Positions 16,581-24,954 of a stretch of 64,000 bases of DNA are shown here, one piece after another. Under the pieces are notes generated by a model. It was given only the letters and a program-made list of their open reading frames with translations, did no database searches and had not been told where the DNA came from. Origin of the DNA: Rhodocyclales bacterium (GTDB taxonomy: Bacteria > Pseudomonadota > Gammaproteobacteria > Burkholderiales > Rhodocyclaceae). How positions within the stretch are numbered: position 1 is the stretch's first letter; each line of letters opens with the position of its first letter. A program made the translations under genes and the position numbers. The DNA lies in NCBI GenBank assembly GCA_016177805.1, contig JACOUN010000095.1, positions 1-64,000 on the forward strand. The letters are read 5' to 3'.

Positions 16581-18136
16581 GGCGTCGCGCCTGACCCCAG
16601 CAGGGTGCGGAACGCGGCGGCCGAGCGGGTCGGGCCGAACAGTGGCCCTTGCTGCAGGTGGCAGCCCAAGGCCGACAGGAAGGCCTGCTGCGCGTCACTC
16701 TCCACGCCACGGGCGAGCACTTCCAGTCCGAGTACCTCGGCCATGCTGGTGATGGCTTCGACGATGGCTTCGCTTTCTTCCTGCCTGCCGACTTCGCTGA
16801 CCAGGGCTGGGTCCAGCTTCAGCGCCTGGAGCGGGTAGCGCTTGAGCTTGGGGATGGAGGCCGCGCCGCGCCCGAAGTCGTCCAGCGCCAGCTTGACCCC
16901 CAGCGCCCGCAGTGCCTGCAAGGTTTCAAGCACGTTCGGGGATGCTTCGTTCAGGATCTGTTCGTCCAGATCGAGTTCCAGTCGTGCCGCGGCAAACCCC
17001 GTTTCGGCCAGGATCAGGCGCACCCGCTCGGCGAAGTCGCCTTCCAGGATCTGCTCGGTCGCGACGTTGACGGTCAGCTCCGGTTGTCTGCCGCCGACCT
17101 TGGGCCAGGCGGCGGCGCGGCTGCAGGCGGTCTTGAGTATCCAGTTGCCCATGCTGGCGACGAGGTGCAGGTCGCGCGCCATGTTGCGGAACTGGGTGTA
17201 CGGGATCACCCCCTGTTCGGGATGTCGCCAGCGCAGCAGCGCTTCTCCGCCGCGTATGGCACCGCTGCGCGTGTCGACCAGTGGCTGGAAGTGCGCCGAC
17301 AGCAGATTGTGCTCGATCGCGTGGCGTGCCGCGTCGACCACATGCGCCGGGTAGTCCTCCGGTAATGCGGCCACCGGGGTTGCCGGCGCGGCGATGGGCA
17401 GGGCGTTGCCGGCAGTGGCGGCTGGCGGCAGGATCAACACGCGCCAGTCGGGTTTGGGGCCGGGGAGGACCTTGGCGAGTATCCCCGCTTCGGATCGGCC
17501 GTGGCGGTGCAGATGGGCAATCGGGGTGGCGCCGACCGCGGGCCATTCGATTGCGATGCAGGCATCGACCGGATGGCCGACCAGTTGGTCGCGGGCGAGT
17601 TCGAGCAGGTTGAGTGCGACCGCGTTGGCCGCGACCACCACGTCACGCTCGTCGATAACGATCACCGGTTGTTCCAGCGCGGCGGCCAGGCGCGGCCACA
17701 GGGGGTCTTCCGCGCGGCGCTCGCCATAGGCTTCGGCGATCAGGTCGGGGCTCAGGATCAGGGCGTGGATGCCGGGTCTGAGGCGGGCAGCGGCGATAAA
17801 GCGCAAGTCGCGGTGGCGCCCGCCGGGGAGTGAGATCTGGAGCATGCCGCGCATTTCGCCCTGGATGAACAGGCGCGCGCGGGCATCGAGAAAGGCGCGC
17901 TCCGAAGGGAACAGATTGGCCAGCGGTTTGCCCGCGATCTGGCGGTAGTCGCGTTCCAGCAGCCGGCAGGCGGCGCTGTTGGCTTCGATGACGGTTTCAT
18001 CGCCGGTGATGATGAGGCCCTCGTCGAGCAATTCGAGGAGGGCCAGATACAGACCGGTTTCCAGACCTTCGGAGAAATCGGCGACGAAGGGCTCGGCGGG
18101 CGGCTGCGTATCCTTCTTGTCAGGCTGTGAAGTCAT
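16574..18136 (-). CDS. PAS-EAL protein with degenerate c-di-GMP phosphodiesterase domain
   Basis: The 520-residue cytoplasmic protein has two PAS-like segments (about residues 25-130 and 145-240) and an EAL domain from about 265 to 512. The EAL signature is present (E298-A-L-L-R-W) and so is DD at 419-420. Other key positions are changed: the ELTE glutamate is D389, the GTG after DDF reads GRG, the KID(R/K) motif is KLDP, and the EGVE glutamate is R476 (ARGVES). It is therefore probably a c-di-GMP-binding or regulatory protein rather than an active phosphodiesterase, though this was judged by eye. It lies downstream of rhlE on the same strand, 99 bp away. Confidence 0.85.
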   Translation of the reverse strand: MTSQPDKKDTQPPAEPFVADFSEGLETGLYLALLELLDEGLIITGDETVIEANSAACRLLERDYRQIAGKPLANLFPSERAFLDARARLFIQGEMRGMLQISLPGGRHRDLRFIAAARLRPGIHALILSPDLIAEAYGERRAEDPLWPRLAAALEQPVIVIDERDVVVAANAVALNLLELARDQLVGHPVDACIAIEWPAVGATPIAHLHRHGRSEAGILAKVLPGPKPDWRVLILPPAATAGNALPIAAPATPVAALPEDYPAHVVDAARHAIEHNLLSAHFQPLVDTRSGAIRGGEALLRWRHPEQGVIPYTQFRNMARDLHLVASMGNWILKTACSRAAAWPKVGGRQPELTVNVATEQILEGDFAERVRLILAETGFAAARLELDLDEQILNEASPNVLETLQALRALGVKLALDDFGRGAASIPKLKRYPLQALKLDPALVSEVGRQEESEAIVEAITSMAEVLGLEVLARGVESDAQQAFLSALGCHLQQGPLFGPTRSAAAFRTLLGSGATPQ

Positions 18137-18235
18137 CGGGGCGATCGTTCCTGGCGTGCGGACGGTGGTCCAGCGTCAGCCCAGAATACAGGAAGGCCCC
18201 GTTTCGATACCTTCGAAAAGGGGGGAAACCCCGCC

Positions 18236-19711
18236 CTATTTCCGCCCGATTCCTCCGAGCAGCACCGCGATCGGGCGTTGCTGGCGGCGGCCCGCCGCAG
18301 GCGCGGACATGGAACCGGCCGAGGTGATGTCGCCGGCGTTGTCCGGCAGCGGGTTGATCGGCTGGTAGGGCTTGCTGTAATCGAAGCCGTCCGCGGCGAT
18401 GGTCGAGCGCGGTTTGGAACGACGCGGGTCGGCTGGGCGACCGGCCGGTCTTTCGGCTCGCTCGGCTCGCTCGGGGCGTGCCGGGCGAGACGGCGTGGCT
18501 TCGGTCTTGCGTTCGTCCGCCTTCTTGCCGCCGCGTCGCTTGGCGCTGCCGGCGTCGTGGTAGTCCGGTTCAGGATCGAAGCCGGGCACCACTTCCTGCG
18601 GGATCTGCAGCTTGATCAGCTTTTCGATCTCGGCCAGGCGTTGGCGCTCTTCGCTGCTGACCAGCGACACCGCATTGCCCTGGCGTCCCGCGCGGCCGGT
18701 ACGGCCGATGCGGTGGATGTAGTCTTCGGCGGTGTGCGGCAGTTCGAAGTTGATCACCGAGGGCAGGTCGTCGATATCGAGACCGCGCGCCGCGACGTCG
18801 GTGGCGACCAGCACCCGCAGCTTGCCCGACTTGAACGCTTCCAGCGTTTCGGTGCGCTGCGCCTGGCTCTTGTCACCATGGATGGAATCGGCGGAAATGC
18901 CATGGCGATCAAGGAAGTGGGCGAGGCGTCCGCATAGCATCTTGGTGTCGACGAATACCAGCACCTGGGAGTCCGGATCGTGGCGCAGCAGGTGCGCCAG
19001 CAGGTTGCGCTTCAGGCCGGCCGACACCGGGTGCACGATGTGCGCGATGGTCTCGGAGACGGTGTTGCGCCGCGCCACTTCGATCAGTTGCGGACTCTTC
19101 AACATCTGGTCGGCGAGTTTCTTGATCTCTTCCGAAAAGGTGGCCGAGAACAGCAGGCTCTGGCGATTGCTGGGGAGCAAATCGAGGATGCGCCGGATGT
19201 CGGGGATGAAGCCCATGTCGAGCATGCGGTCGGCTTCGTCCAGGACCAGGATCTCGACCTGCCCGAGCGACATGCTTTTCTGTTGGATGTGATCGAGCAG
19301 CCGCCCTGGGGTGGCCACGACGATTTCGACCCCCTTGCGCAGCTCCTCGGTCTGGGCGCGCATGTCGACTCCGCCGTAGATGCAGATGGAGCGCAACGGC
19401 ACGTACTTGCTGTATTTCTGTACCGATTCGTGCACCTGCACCGCCAGCTCGCGGGTCGGGGCGAGGATCAGGGCGCGCACCGGATGGCGCGCGGGGCTGG
19501 CCGAAGTGCTGGCGTGGCGCGACAGGCGCTGGATCAGCGGCAGGGTGAACCCGGCGGTCTTGCCGGTGCCGGTCTGGGCTCCGCCCATGACGTCGAGACC
19601 GTTCAGCACCACGGGGATGGCCTGCAGTTGTATCGGGGTGGCCTGCGTGTAGCCGGCTTCGGCTACTGCGCGTTGCAACTCGGGGATGAGTCCGAGATCG
19701 GCGAAGCTCAT
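18236..19711 (-). CDS. rhlE: DEAD-box ATP-dependent RNA helicase RhlE
   Basis: The 491-residue helicase unwinds RNA in ribosome assembly and mRNA decay. Motifs run in order: Q motif (TPIQLQAIPVVLNG), Walker A (AQTGTGKT), PTRELAVQV, VLDEADRMLDMGF, SAT (LFSATF), VATDVAARGLDID and HRIGRTGRAGR. The tail is basic and low-complexity (ERAERAERPAGRPADPRR) and ends RPIAVLLGGIGRK, typical of RhlE. AAAGG precedes the chosen ATG. The open frame continues upstream for 166 residues without family similarity, so that part was excluded. A 221-bp gap separates it from rlmM; no strong motif was seen there. Confidence 0.95.
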   Translation of the reverse strand: MSFADLGLIPELQRAVAEAGYTQATPIQLQAIPVVLNGLDVMGGAQTGTGKTAGFTLPLIQRLSRHASTSASPARHPVRALILAPTRELAVQVHESVQKYSKYVPLRSICIYGGVDMRAQTEELRKGVEIVVATPGRLLDHIQQKSMSLGQVEILVLDEADRMLDMGFIPDIRRILDLLPSNRQSLLFSATFSEEIKKLADQMLKSPQLIEVARRNTVSETIAHIVHPVSAGLKRNLLAHLLRHDPDSQVLVFVDTKMLCGRLAHFLDRHGISADSIHGDKSQAQRTETLEAFKSGKLRVLVATDVAARGLDIDDLPSVINFELPHTAEDYIHRIGRTGRAGRQGNAVSLVSSEERQRLAEIEKLIKLQIPQEVVPGFDPEPDYHDAGSAKRRGGKKADERKTEATPSRPARPERAERAERPAGRPADPRRSKPRSTIAADGFDYSKPYQPINPLPDNAGDITSAGSMSAPAAGRRQQRPIAVLLGGIGRK

Positions 19712-19932
19712 AGGCGCCTTTCTTGTGATGGGGGCGGCCGCATGCACGCTACGCCGGAACGGCGATCGGATGAACAGTGACCGAAGCCGGGAAGCTCCGG
19801 AGAGACTTTGGCTAAGCGGTTGCCCGAACTTGTTGAAAGCGGGGATTATACACGCCTGATCGCGACATTCCCGATAACCGTTCGCGCAAGGTTCTGTCAA
19901 CTGCCACGAGCGGGCGGAGCGCCCGCGCCGGG

Positions 19933-21042
19933 CTACTTCTTCAGCGTCAGATAGGCCGTGACCTCGTCGCGATCGTGGTACAGATGCTTGATGCGCAGAT
20001 CGTAGGGGCCGACTTGTGCGAGGCGTTTGTGGATCAGCGCCTTGCACTGCGTCAGTGCGTCGAGACGTTTTTTCATCGGCAGTTTCAGGTTGAATATCGT
20101 CTGCCGGCAGCGTCCGCTGCCGACCCAGTCGGCCACCAGCGTCGCCACGCGCGATGGCTGCTCCACCATGTCGCACACCATCCACTCGACACCGCGTTGC
20201 GGACGCCACGCGAAGCCGTCGGCCCGCACGTGTTCGACCATGCCGGTGGCCATCACCGATGCCGCCATCGGGCCGTTATCCACGGCGGTCACGCGCAGGC
20301 CGCGATGCGCGAGTTGCCAGCTCCAGCCGCCCGGCGCGGCGCCGAGGTCGACGGCCCGCAGCCCGGCGCGCAGCAACGCGTTGCGCTCGTCTTCCGAGAG
20401 CAGGGTGAAGATCGCTTCGGCCAGCTTGAGGGTGGAGCGGCTGCCGGCCTCGTGCGGCACGCGCAGGCGTGGTACCCCCATCGGCCACAGTGCCGCCTTG
20501 CCCGGCAGCGCCGCACCCAGCCAGGCGGTGGTGGCGTCGGTGAACAGCACGTGTAGTTCGACCGGTTCCTTGCTCCGCGCGCGCAGCAGCCCGGCCTTGC
20601 CCAGCGCGGTCTCGAACGGTTCGGCAAAGCGCCGGCAGAAGGCGGAGCGCTGTTTGGCTTCGTCGGTGTCGGGGGTTTCCAGCAGCACGCTGGTGAACTT
20701 CTGCCCGCCGGTGCGCGCCGCCGTGACCAGCGGGGTGGCGCGGTCGCGCTCGGGCAGCGCGTCGACGCGCGCGAACCAGGGCAGCAACTGGCGTGCGAAC
20801 ACGGTGCTGCGCCAGTCGCAGGCCTCGGCCAGTTCGCCAAACGAAACCGCCTCGTGCGCTTCGAACACCACGTAGGCGTTGCCGGCGGTGGCCCGCACCG
20901 TGCCGCTCAAGCCGATTTTGAGTGCCAGCGCTTCCAGTTCCGCCGCGACCTCCTTTTCAAACCCGGCGCGGCACAGGGCCAGCAGGCCATAGGCGATGGG
21001 GTCCGTGGTTTCGTACGGGACGGGATCGGGGGTGTGCGGCAT
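19933..21042 (-). CDS. rlmM: 23S rRNA (C2498) 2'-O-methyltransferase RlmM
   Basis: The enzyme methylates the ribose of C2498 in 23S rRNA using S-adenosylmethionine. The 369 residues carry a THUMP-like N-terminal region (LLALCRAGFEKEVAAELE) and an RrmJ-type methyltransferase domain with the SAM motif DLGAAPGGWSWQLAHRG. Catalytic-type lysines appear in FNLKLPMKKR, and the C-terminus reads YHDRDEVTAYLTLKK. ATG 21042 was chosen because similarity begins shortly after it; 75 upstream residues in frame look spurious. The gene is divergent from the aldo/keto reductase. Confidence 0.93.
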   Translation of the reverse strand: MPHTPDPVPYETTDPIAYGLLALCRAGFEKEVAAELEALALKIGLSGTVRATAGNAYVVFEAHEAVSFGELAEACDWRSTVFARQLLPWFARVDALPERDRATPLVTAARTGGQKFTSVLLETPDTDEAKQRSAFCRRFAEPFETALGKAGLLRARSKEPVELHVLFTDATTAWLGAALPGKAALWPMGVPRLRVPHEAGSRSTLKLAEAIFTLLSEDERNALLRAGLRAVDLGAAPGGWSWQLAHRGLRVTAVDNGPMAASVMATGMVEHVRADGFAWRPQRGVEWMVCDMVEQPSRVATLVADWVGSGRCRQTIFNLKLPMKKRLDALTQCKALIHKRLAQVGPYDLRIKHLYHDRDEVTAYLTLKK

Positions 21043-21058
21043 GGGCGCGGACTCGTGG

Positions 21059-21087
21059 TTATGGGTGTCGTTTGGGTGTCGTATTAT
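21059..21087 (+). promoter_or_regulatory. Candidate promoter of the aldo/keto reductase gene
   Basis: TTATGG (21059-21064) and TATTAT (21082-21087) are spaced by 17 bp, 62 bp before the start codon. A direct repeat GGGTGTCGT occurs twice with an 11-bp period (21063-21071 and 21074-21082) inside the spacer, one helical turn apart, which could be a regulator site. Confidence 0.4.
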
Positions 21088-21149
21088 CCTGGATTCCTTG
21101 GATGACCGCTTGTTGCTTGTCTGGAGGGCGCGCGGTTGGGAGGTGAGTG

Positions 21150-22187
21150 ATGGAATACAGTGATTTGGGGGGCGGTGCGCTGCGCGTGTCGCGCGTATGC
21201 CTGGGGACGATGACCTTCGGGCAGCAGACGGGGCGCGCCGATGCGCACGCGCAACTCGATAGCGCACGGGCGCATGGCATCAATTTCATCGACACCGCCG
21301 AGATGTACCCGGTGCCGCCGCGCGCCGCCACCTGCGGTGCGACCGAGTCCATCATCGGCGAATGGCTGGTGCGCCAGCCGCGCGATCAGATCGTGCTGGC
21401 GAGCAAGGTGGCGGGGCCGGCGCGCAGCCTCGACTGGATACGTGGCGGGCCGCCAGCGCTCGATGCCCCCAACATCCGCGAGGCGCTGGAAGGCAGTCTC
21501 AAGCGCTTGCGCACCGACTACCTCGACCTGTACCAGTTGCACTGGCCCGAGCGCAATCAACCGATGTTCGGGCAGTGGCAGTACGAGCCGGCCAAGGAGC
21601 GTGACTGCACCCCGATCCTGGCGCAACTGGAGGTGCTGGCGAAGCTGTGCGACGAGGGCAAGATCCGCCATGTCGGATTGTCCAACGAGCACCCGTGGGG
21701 GGTGATGGAGTTTGTCCGCCTGGCCGGGGAGTACGGCTTGCCGCGCGTGGTGTCGATACAGAATGCCTACAACCTGCTCAACCGGGTGTTCGAGTACGGT
21801 CTTGCCGAAGCCTGCCATCGCGAGCGGGTCGGCCTGCTGGCATACTCGCCGCTCGCCTTCGGTCATCTGTCAGGCAAGTATCTGCTGGACCCGCAGGCGC
21901 CGGGGCGGCTGACCGATTTCGCGAATTTCGGTCAGCGCTATACCAAACCGGGGGTGCCGGCCGCAGTCGAGGCCTACGTCGCGATCGCCCGCCGCCGAGG
22001 CCTGTCACCGGCCGCCATGGCGCTGGCCTACGTCTATCGGCGTGCATGCGTCGCCAGCACCATCATCGGCGCATCGACGTCGGCGCAACTAAAGGAAAAC
22101 CTCGCCGCCTGGCGGCTGGAACTGGATCACGACACGCTGGCCGAGATCGAGGGGGTGCACCAGCGCAACGCCAATCCGGCGCCCTGA
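21150..22187 (+). CDS. tas: NADP(H)-dependent aldo/keto reductase (Tas-like)
   Basis: The 345-residue cytoplasmic enzyme is a TIM-barrel aldo/keto reductase. The catalytic tetrad is visible as D-x-x-x-Y in FIDTAEMYPVP, K in VLASKVAGPA and H in LYQLHWPERN. Tas-specific strings include GATESIIGEWL and the closing TIIGASTSAQLKENL. GGGAGGTG precedes ATG 21150; the GTG three bases earlier is too close to it. The physiological substrate is unknown; in E. coli tas affects tyrosine and prototrophy phenotypes. Confidence 0.93.
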   Translation: MEYSDLGGGALRVSRVCLGTMTFGQQTGRADAHAQLDSARAHGINFIDTAEMYPVPPRAATCGATESIIGEWLVRQPRDQIVLASKVAGPARSLDWIRGGPPALDAPNIREALEGSLKRLRTDYLDLYQLHWPERNQPMFGQWQYEPAKERDCTPILAQLEVLAKLCDEGKIRHVGLSNEHPWGVMEFVRLAGEYGLPRVVSIQNAYNLLNRVFEYGLAEACHRERVGLLAYSPLAFGHLSGKYLLDPQAPGRLTDFANFGQRYTKPGVPAAVEAYVAIARRRGLSPAAMALAYVYRRACVASTIIGASTSAQLKENLAAWRLELDHDTLAEIEGVHQRNANPAP

Positions 22188-22223
22188 ACCCTCCCAGCCG
22201 GGTCCGTCCCTTCGGCTGTGATC

Positions 22224-22598
22224 TCAGTGAGCCGCCTGGGAAGGCGCCGCGGGTTTGGCCGGGGCGGGGGCTTCGGGCGGCGGCGTGCGCGATGGCGTGG
22301 GCAGCGCGCCGGGTTGCGCGAGCGTGGACGGCATGACTTCCATCTTGTTTTCTATCATGTAGTCGTTCATCTCGCGCCAGCCGGCGAACACGGCGGACTT
22401 GAGCGCGGTCGGATTGATCTGGTAGCAATCCTCGATCGAGCGCCCTCCTTGGCGGCAGGCGCTGCCGACCGCCTTGCCTTCGGCCTCGGCCCGCGCGGCG
22501 ACCTTTTTCGGGTCGGGTATTTCCAGCAGGTCGTAGACCATCTCGCAGCCGGTCAGCAGTGGAAACAGCAACAGGAGCAGGCGGTTTTTCGCTGGCAT
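22224..22598 (-). CDS. Small lipoprotein
   Basis: The 124-residue protein has a lipoprotein signal (MPAKNRLLLLLFPLLTGC), with the lipobox LLTGC placing the lipidated cysteine at residue 18. The mature part includes ACRQGGRSIEDCYQ, so two more cysteines may pair, and it ends in a proline/alanine-rich tail (PTPSRTPPPEAPAPAKP). I recognise no named family. It is convergent with the aldo/keto reductase gene, and its start gives a signal peptide of normal length. Confidence 0.75.
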   Translation of the reverse strand: MPAKNRLLLLLFPLLTGCEMVYDLLEIPDPKKVAARAEAEGKAVGSACRQGGRSIEDCYQINPTALKSAVFAGWREMNDYMIENKMEVMPSTLAQPGALPTPSRTPPPEAPAPAKPAAPSQAAH

Positions 22599-22820
22599 GG
22601 ATCTTCGAGTCGCGATTTTCATGTGGTTACTTCGGGTTATCGACAACTATCATGGATTCTTGACCGTCCAAGTGGATTTTCATTCATTCCCGGCTTTCGT
22701 GCCTGTCGGTGTGCCACGCCGCCGGGGGCGTTGGTCGATAGCTCCCAACGTTTCGACGAGGGTTCTGCCCATGCTCATCATGCTTGCTTATATGACGACA
22801 GCGGTCGCGGCGGTGCCGCG

Positions 22821-23552
22821 ATGACGCCGTGGCCCTATGCGCGGGTGTTCGCTCACCGCTGCGGTGGCGTGCTGGCGCCGGAGAACACGCTGGCGGGGCT
22901 GGAGGTGGCCAGCCGCTACGCCACCGGTGTCGAGTTCGACGTGATGTTGTCCGCCAGCGGCACTCCGGTGCTGATCCACGACGAGACGCTGGAGCGCACC
23001 ACCAACGGCAGCGGGCGGGTCGCGCAAACCAGTGACGCGCGTTTGCGCGAGCTGGATGCTGGTTCCTGGCGCGACGCGCGCTTTGCCGGCGAGCGCATCC
23101 CGACGCTCGATGAGGTAGCCCGCCAGTGCCTGGTGCGTGGGCTGGATGTCAATCTAGAGATCAAACCCTCGGACGGACAGGATGAGGTCACCGCACGCGT
23201 CGCGGCGCTAAGTGCGAGCGCGTTGTGGCGGGGTGCGGCGAGTCTGCCACTGTTGTCTTCATTCTCCGAAACCGCGCTGCGCGTCGCCGCCGAACTCGCC
23301 CCCGAGCTGCCGCGCGGGCTGCTGGTGGGCGCCATTCCGCTCGACTGGCATGAGCGTTGTCGAGCACTGGGTGCGGTCGCGCTGCATGCCGATGCGCGCA
23401 CGCTGACGCGAGAGCAGGCGCGGGGCGTGCTCGATGCGGGATGGTGGCTGGTCGTGTATACCGAGAACGATCCAGCGCGTGCCAGGATGCTGTTCGATTG
23501 GGGGGTGAATTGCATCATCACTGACCACCCCGAGCTGGTTGCCGAGGGGTGA
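22821..23552 (+). CDS. ugpQ: Glycerophosphodiester phosphodiesterase (UgpQ-like, cytoplasmic)
   Basis: The enzyme hydrolyses glycerophosphodiesters to glycerol-3-phosphate and an alcohol. The 243-residue TIM barrel holds the GDPD motifs AHRCGGVLAPENTLAG (usually HRG; here HRC), VEFDVMLSASGTPVLIHD with its Glu and Asp metal ligands, LERTTNGSG and NLEIKPSDGQ. No signal peptide is present, which fits the cytoplasmic UgpQ type. The ribosome site is weak. Its only near neighbour is ispB, 52 bp downstream on the same strand. Confidence 0.93.
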   Translation: MTPWPYARVFAHRCGGVLAPENTLAGLEVASRYATGVEFDVMLSASGTPVLIHDETLERTTNGSGRVAQTSDARLRELDAGSWRDARFAGERIPTLDEVARQCLVRGLDVNLEIKPSDGQDEVTARVAALSASALWRGAASLPLLSSFSETALRVAAELAPELPRGLLVGAIPLDWHERCRALGAVALHADARTLTREQARGVLDAGWWLVVYTENDPARARMLFDWGVNCIITDHPELVAEG

Positions 23553-23604
23553 AACCCGTTGTTGACGGGGGTGCGGTGGCCCCATACCATCCGTTCTTTT
23601 TCAC

Positions 23605-24588
23605 GTGGGTCTTGCCGCCTTGTCGACACAGCAGCTATTTGAACCGATATCCGGCGACATGCAGGCGGTCGATGAGGTCATCCGTAACCGTCTCCATTCC
23701 GATGTCGTACTGATCAGGCAAGTCGCCGAGTACATCATCAACAGCGGTGGCAAGCGTTTGCGGCCCGCGCTGGTGCTGCTCGCGGCGGGGGCGATGGGTT
23801 ATCGCGGCACCCACCACCACGAACTGGCGGCGGTCGTCGAATTCATCCATACAGCGACCCTGTTGCACGACGACGTGGTAGACGAGTCCGAGCTGCGGCG
23901 TGGTAACAAGACCGCGAACGCGCTGTTCGGCAACGCCGCGTCGGTCCTGGTGGGCGATTTCCTGTACTCGCGTGCCTTCCAGATGATGGTCGGGGTCGAC
24001 GACATGCGCGTGATGCGGGTGCTGGCCGATGCGACCAACGTGATCGCCGAGGGCGAGGTGTTGCAGTTGCTCAACTGCAACAACGCCGATGTCGGCATCG
24101 ACGACTACCTGCGCGTGATCCGCTACAAGACCGCGAAACTGTTCGAGGCCGCGACCCGCCTGGGTGCCATCCTGGGCGGCGTGGATGAAGGGCTGGAGCA
24201 ACGCATGGCCGCCTTCGGCATGCATCTGGGCACGGCCTTCCAGATCATCGACGACGTGCTCGACTACTCGTCGGCGGAAGCGGCGACCGGAAAACATCTG
24301 GGCGACGATCTGGCCGAAGGCAAGCCCACCCTGGCGTTGATTCTCGCGATGAGAAGTGGTACCGCCGAGCAGGCCGCGGTGGTGCGCAAGGCGATAGAAA
24401 CCGGTGGGCGCGATGATTTCGGCGCTGTTCTTGATATCATCCACCGTACCGGTGCGCTGGCGGCGGCGCGCCAAAGCGCCGCCGCCGAAGCGCAGAAAGG
24501 AATCTCGGCTCTTGATGCAGTTACATCTTCCATTTTCAAAGATGCGCTGCTAAAATTATCCGTCTTTGCAGTTGAGAGAAATTACTGA
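23605..24588 (+). CDS. ispB: Octaprenyl diphosphate synthase
   Basis: The enzyme builds the long isoprenoid side chain of ubiquinone from farnesyl diphosphate and isopentenyl diphosphate. The two Asp-rich motifs are LLHDDVVDES and IIDDVLDYSS, and GGKRLRPALVLL is the diphosphate-binding lysine/arginine motif. GTG 23605 gives 327 residues; TTG 23620 (LSTQQLFEP) is an alternative start closer to typical homologues. tRNA-Pro follows directly. Polyprenyl diphosphates are also relevant to the UbiA-type enzyme of the 32.5-kb locus, though that one more likely uses undecaprenyl phosphate. Confidence 0.95.
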   Translation: MGLAALSTQQLFEPISGDMQAVDEVIRNRLHSDVVLIRQVAEYIINSGGKRLRPALVLLAAGAMGYRGTHHHELAAVVEFIHTATLLHDDVVDESELRRGNKTANALFGNAASVLVGDFLYSRAFQMMVGVDDMRVMRVLADATNVIAEGEVLQLLNCNNADVGIDDYLRVIRYKTAKLFEAATRLGAILGGVDEGLEQRMAAFGMHLGTAFQIIDDVLDYSSAEAATGKHLGDDLAEGKPTLALILAMRSGTAEQAAVVRKAIETGGRDDFGAVLDIIHRTGALAAARQSAAAEAQKGISALDAVTSSIFKDALLKLSVFAVERNY

Positions 24589-24594
24589 ACACGT

Positions 24595-24671
24595 CGGGGA
24601 ATAGCTCAGCCTGGTAGAGCACTGCGTTCGGGACGCAGGGGCCGGAGGTTCGAATCCTCTTTCCCCGACCA
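24595..24671 (+). tRNA. tRNA-Pro (anticodon CGG)
   Basis: The 77-nt sequence folds as a tRNA: acceptor CGGGGAA/TTCCCCG, D arm AGCTCAGCCTGGTAGAGC, anticodon stem CTGCG/CGCAG with loop TTCGGGA (anticodon CGG at 24629-24631), and T arm ending GGTTCGAATCC. The CCA end is encoded. A terminator follows. Confidence 0.97.
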
Positions 24672-24683
24672 TCAATTCTCGCG

Positions 24684-24710
24684 AAAAGCCACTCCTGGAG
24701 TGGCTTTTTT
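24684..24710 (+). terminator. Intrinsic terminator after tRNA-Pro
   Basis: AAAAGCCACT pairs with AGTGGCTTTT around CCTGG, with six T residues at the 3' side. It ends the tRNA transcript and probably also the ispB one. Confidence 0.85.
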
Positions 24711-24878
24711 GTGCCTCCTCACGGGGGGGCGCATCGTTTCCACGATGCGGCGGCGTGTTCGCCACGCAATGTCAATTGCAAGCCATGCGCTGTCCGGCCG
24801 AGGCCGGCATGAGCCGCGATGTCCGCGCAAAGTGGCTCCAGACAACGCTGCGCGCCTTCGCGCCGATGTGGATCGGTG

Positions 24879-24906
24879 TTGAAATCGCGAGTCCGCGCTA
24901 TAGAAT
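24879..24906 (+). promoter_or_regulatory. Candidate promoter of the sensor-kinase gene
   Basis: TTGAAA (24879-24884) and TAGAAT (24901-24906) are spaced by 16 bp, about 50 bp before the ATG. This is a good sigma-70 match in the 245-bp gap, which otherwise shows only a short GCATCGT/ACGATGC hairpin near 24731. Confidence 0.5.
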
Positions 24907-24954
24907 GAATTTTGTTCCCAAGCGGGTGCGCACTTTCGTGCGTATTGCAAGATC

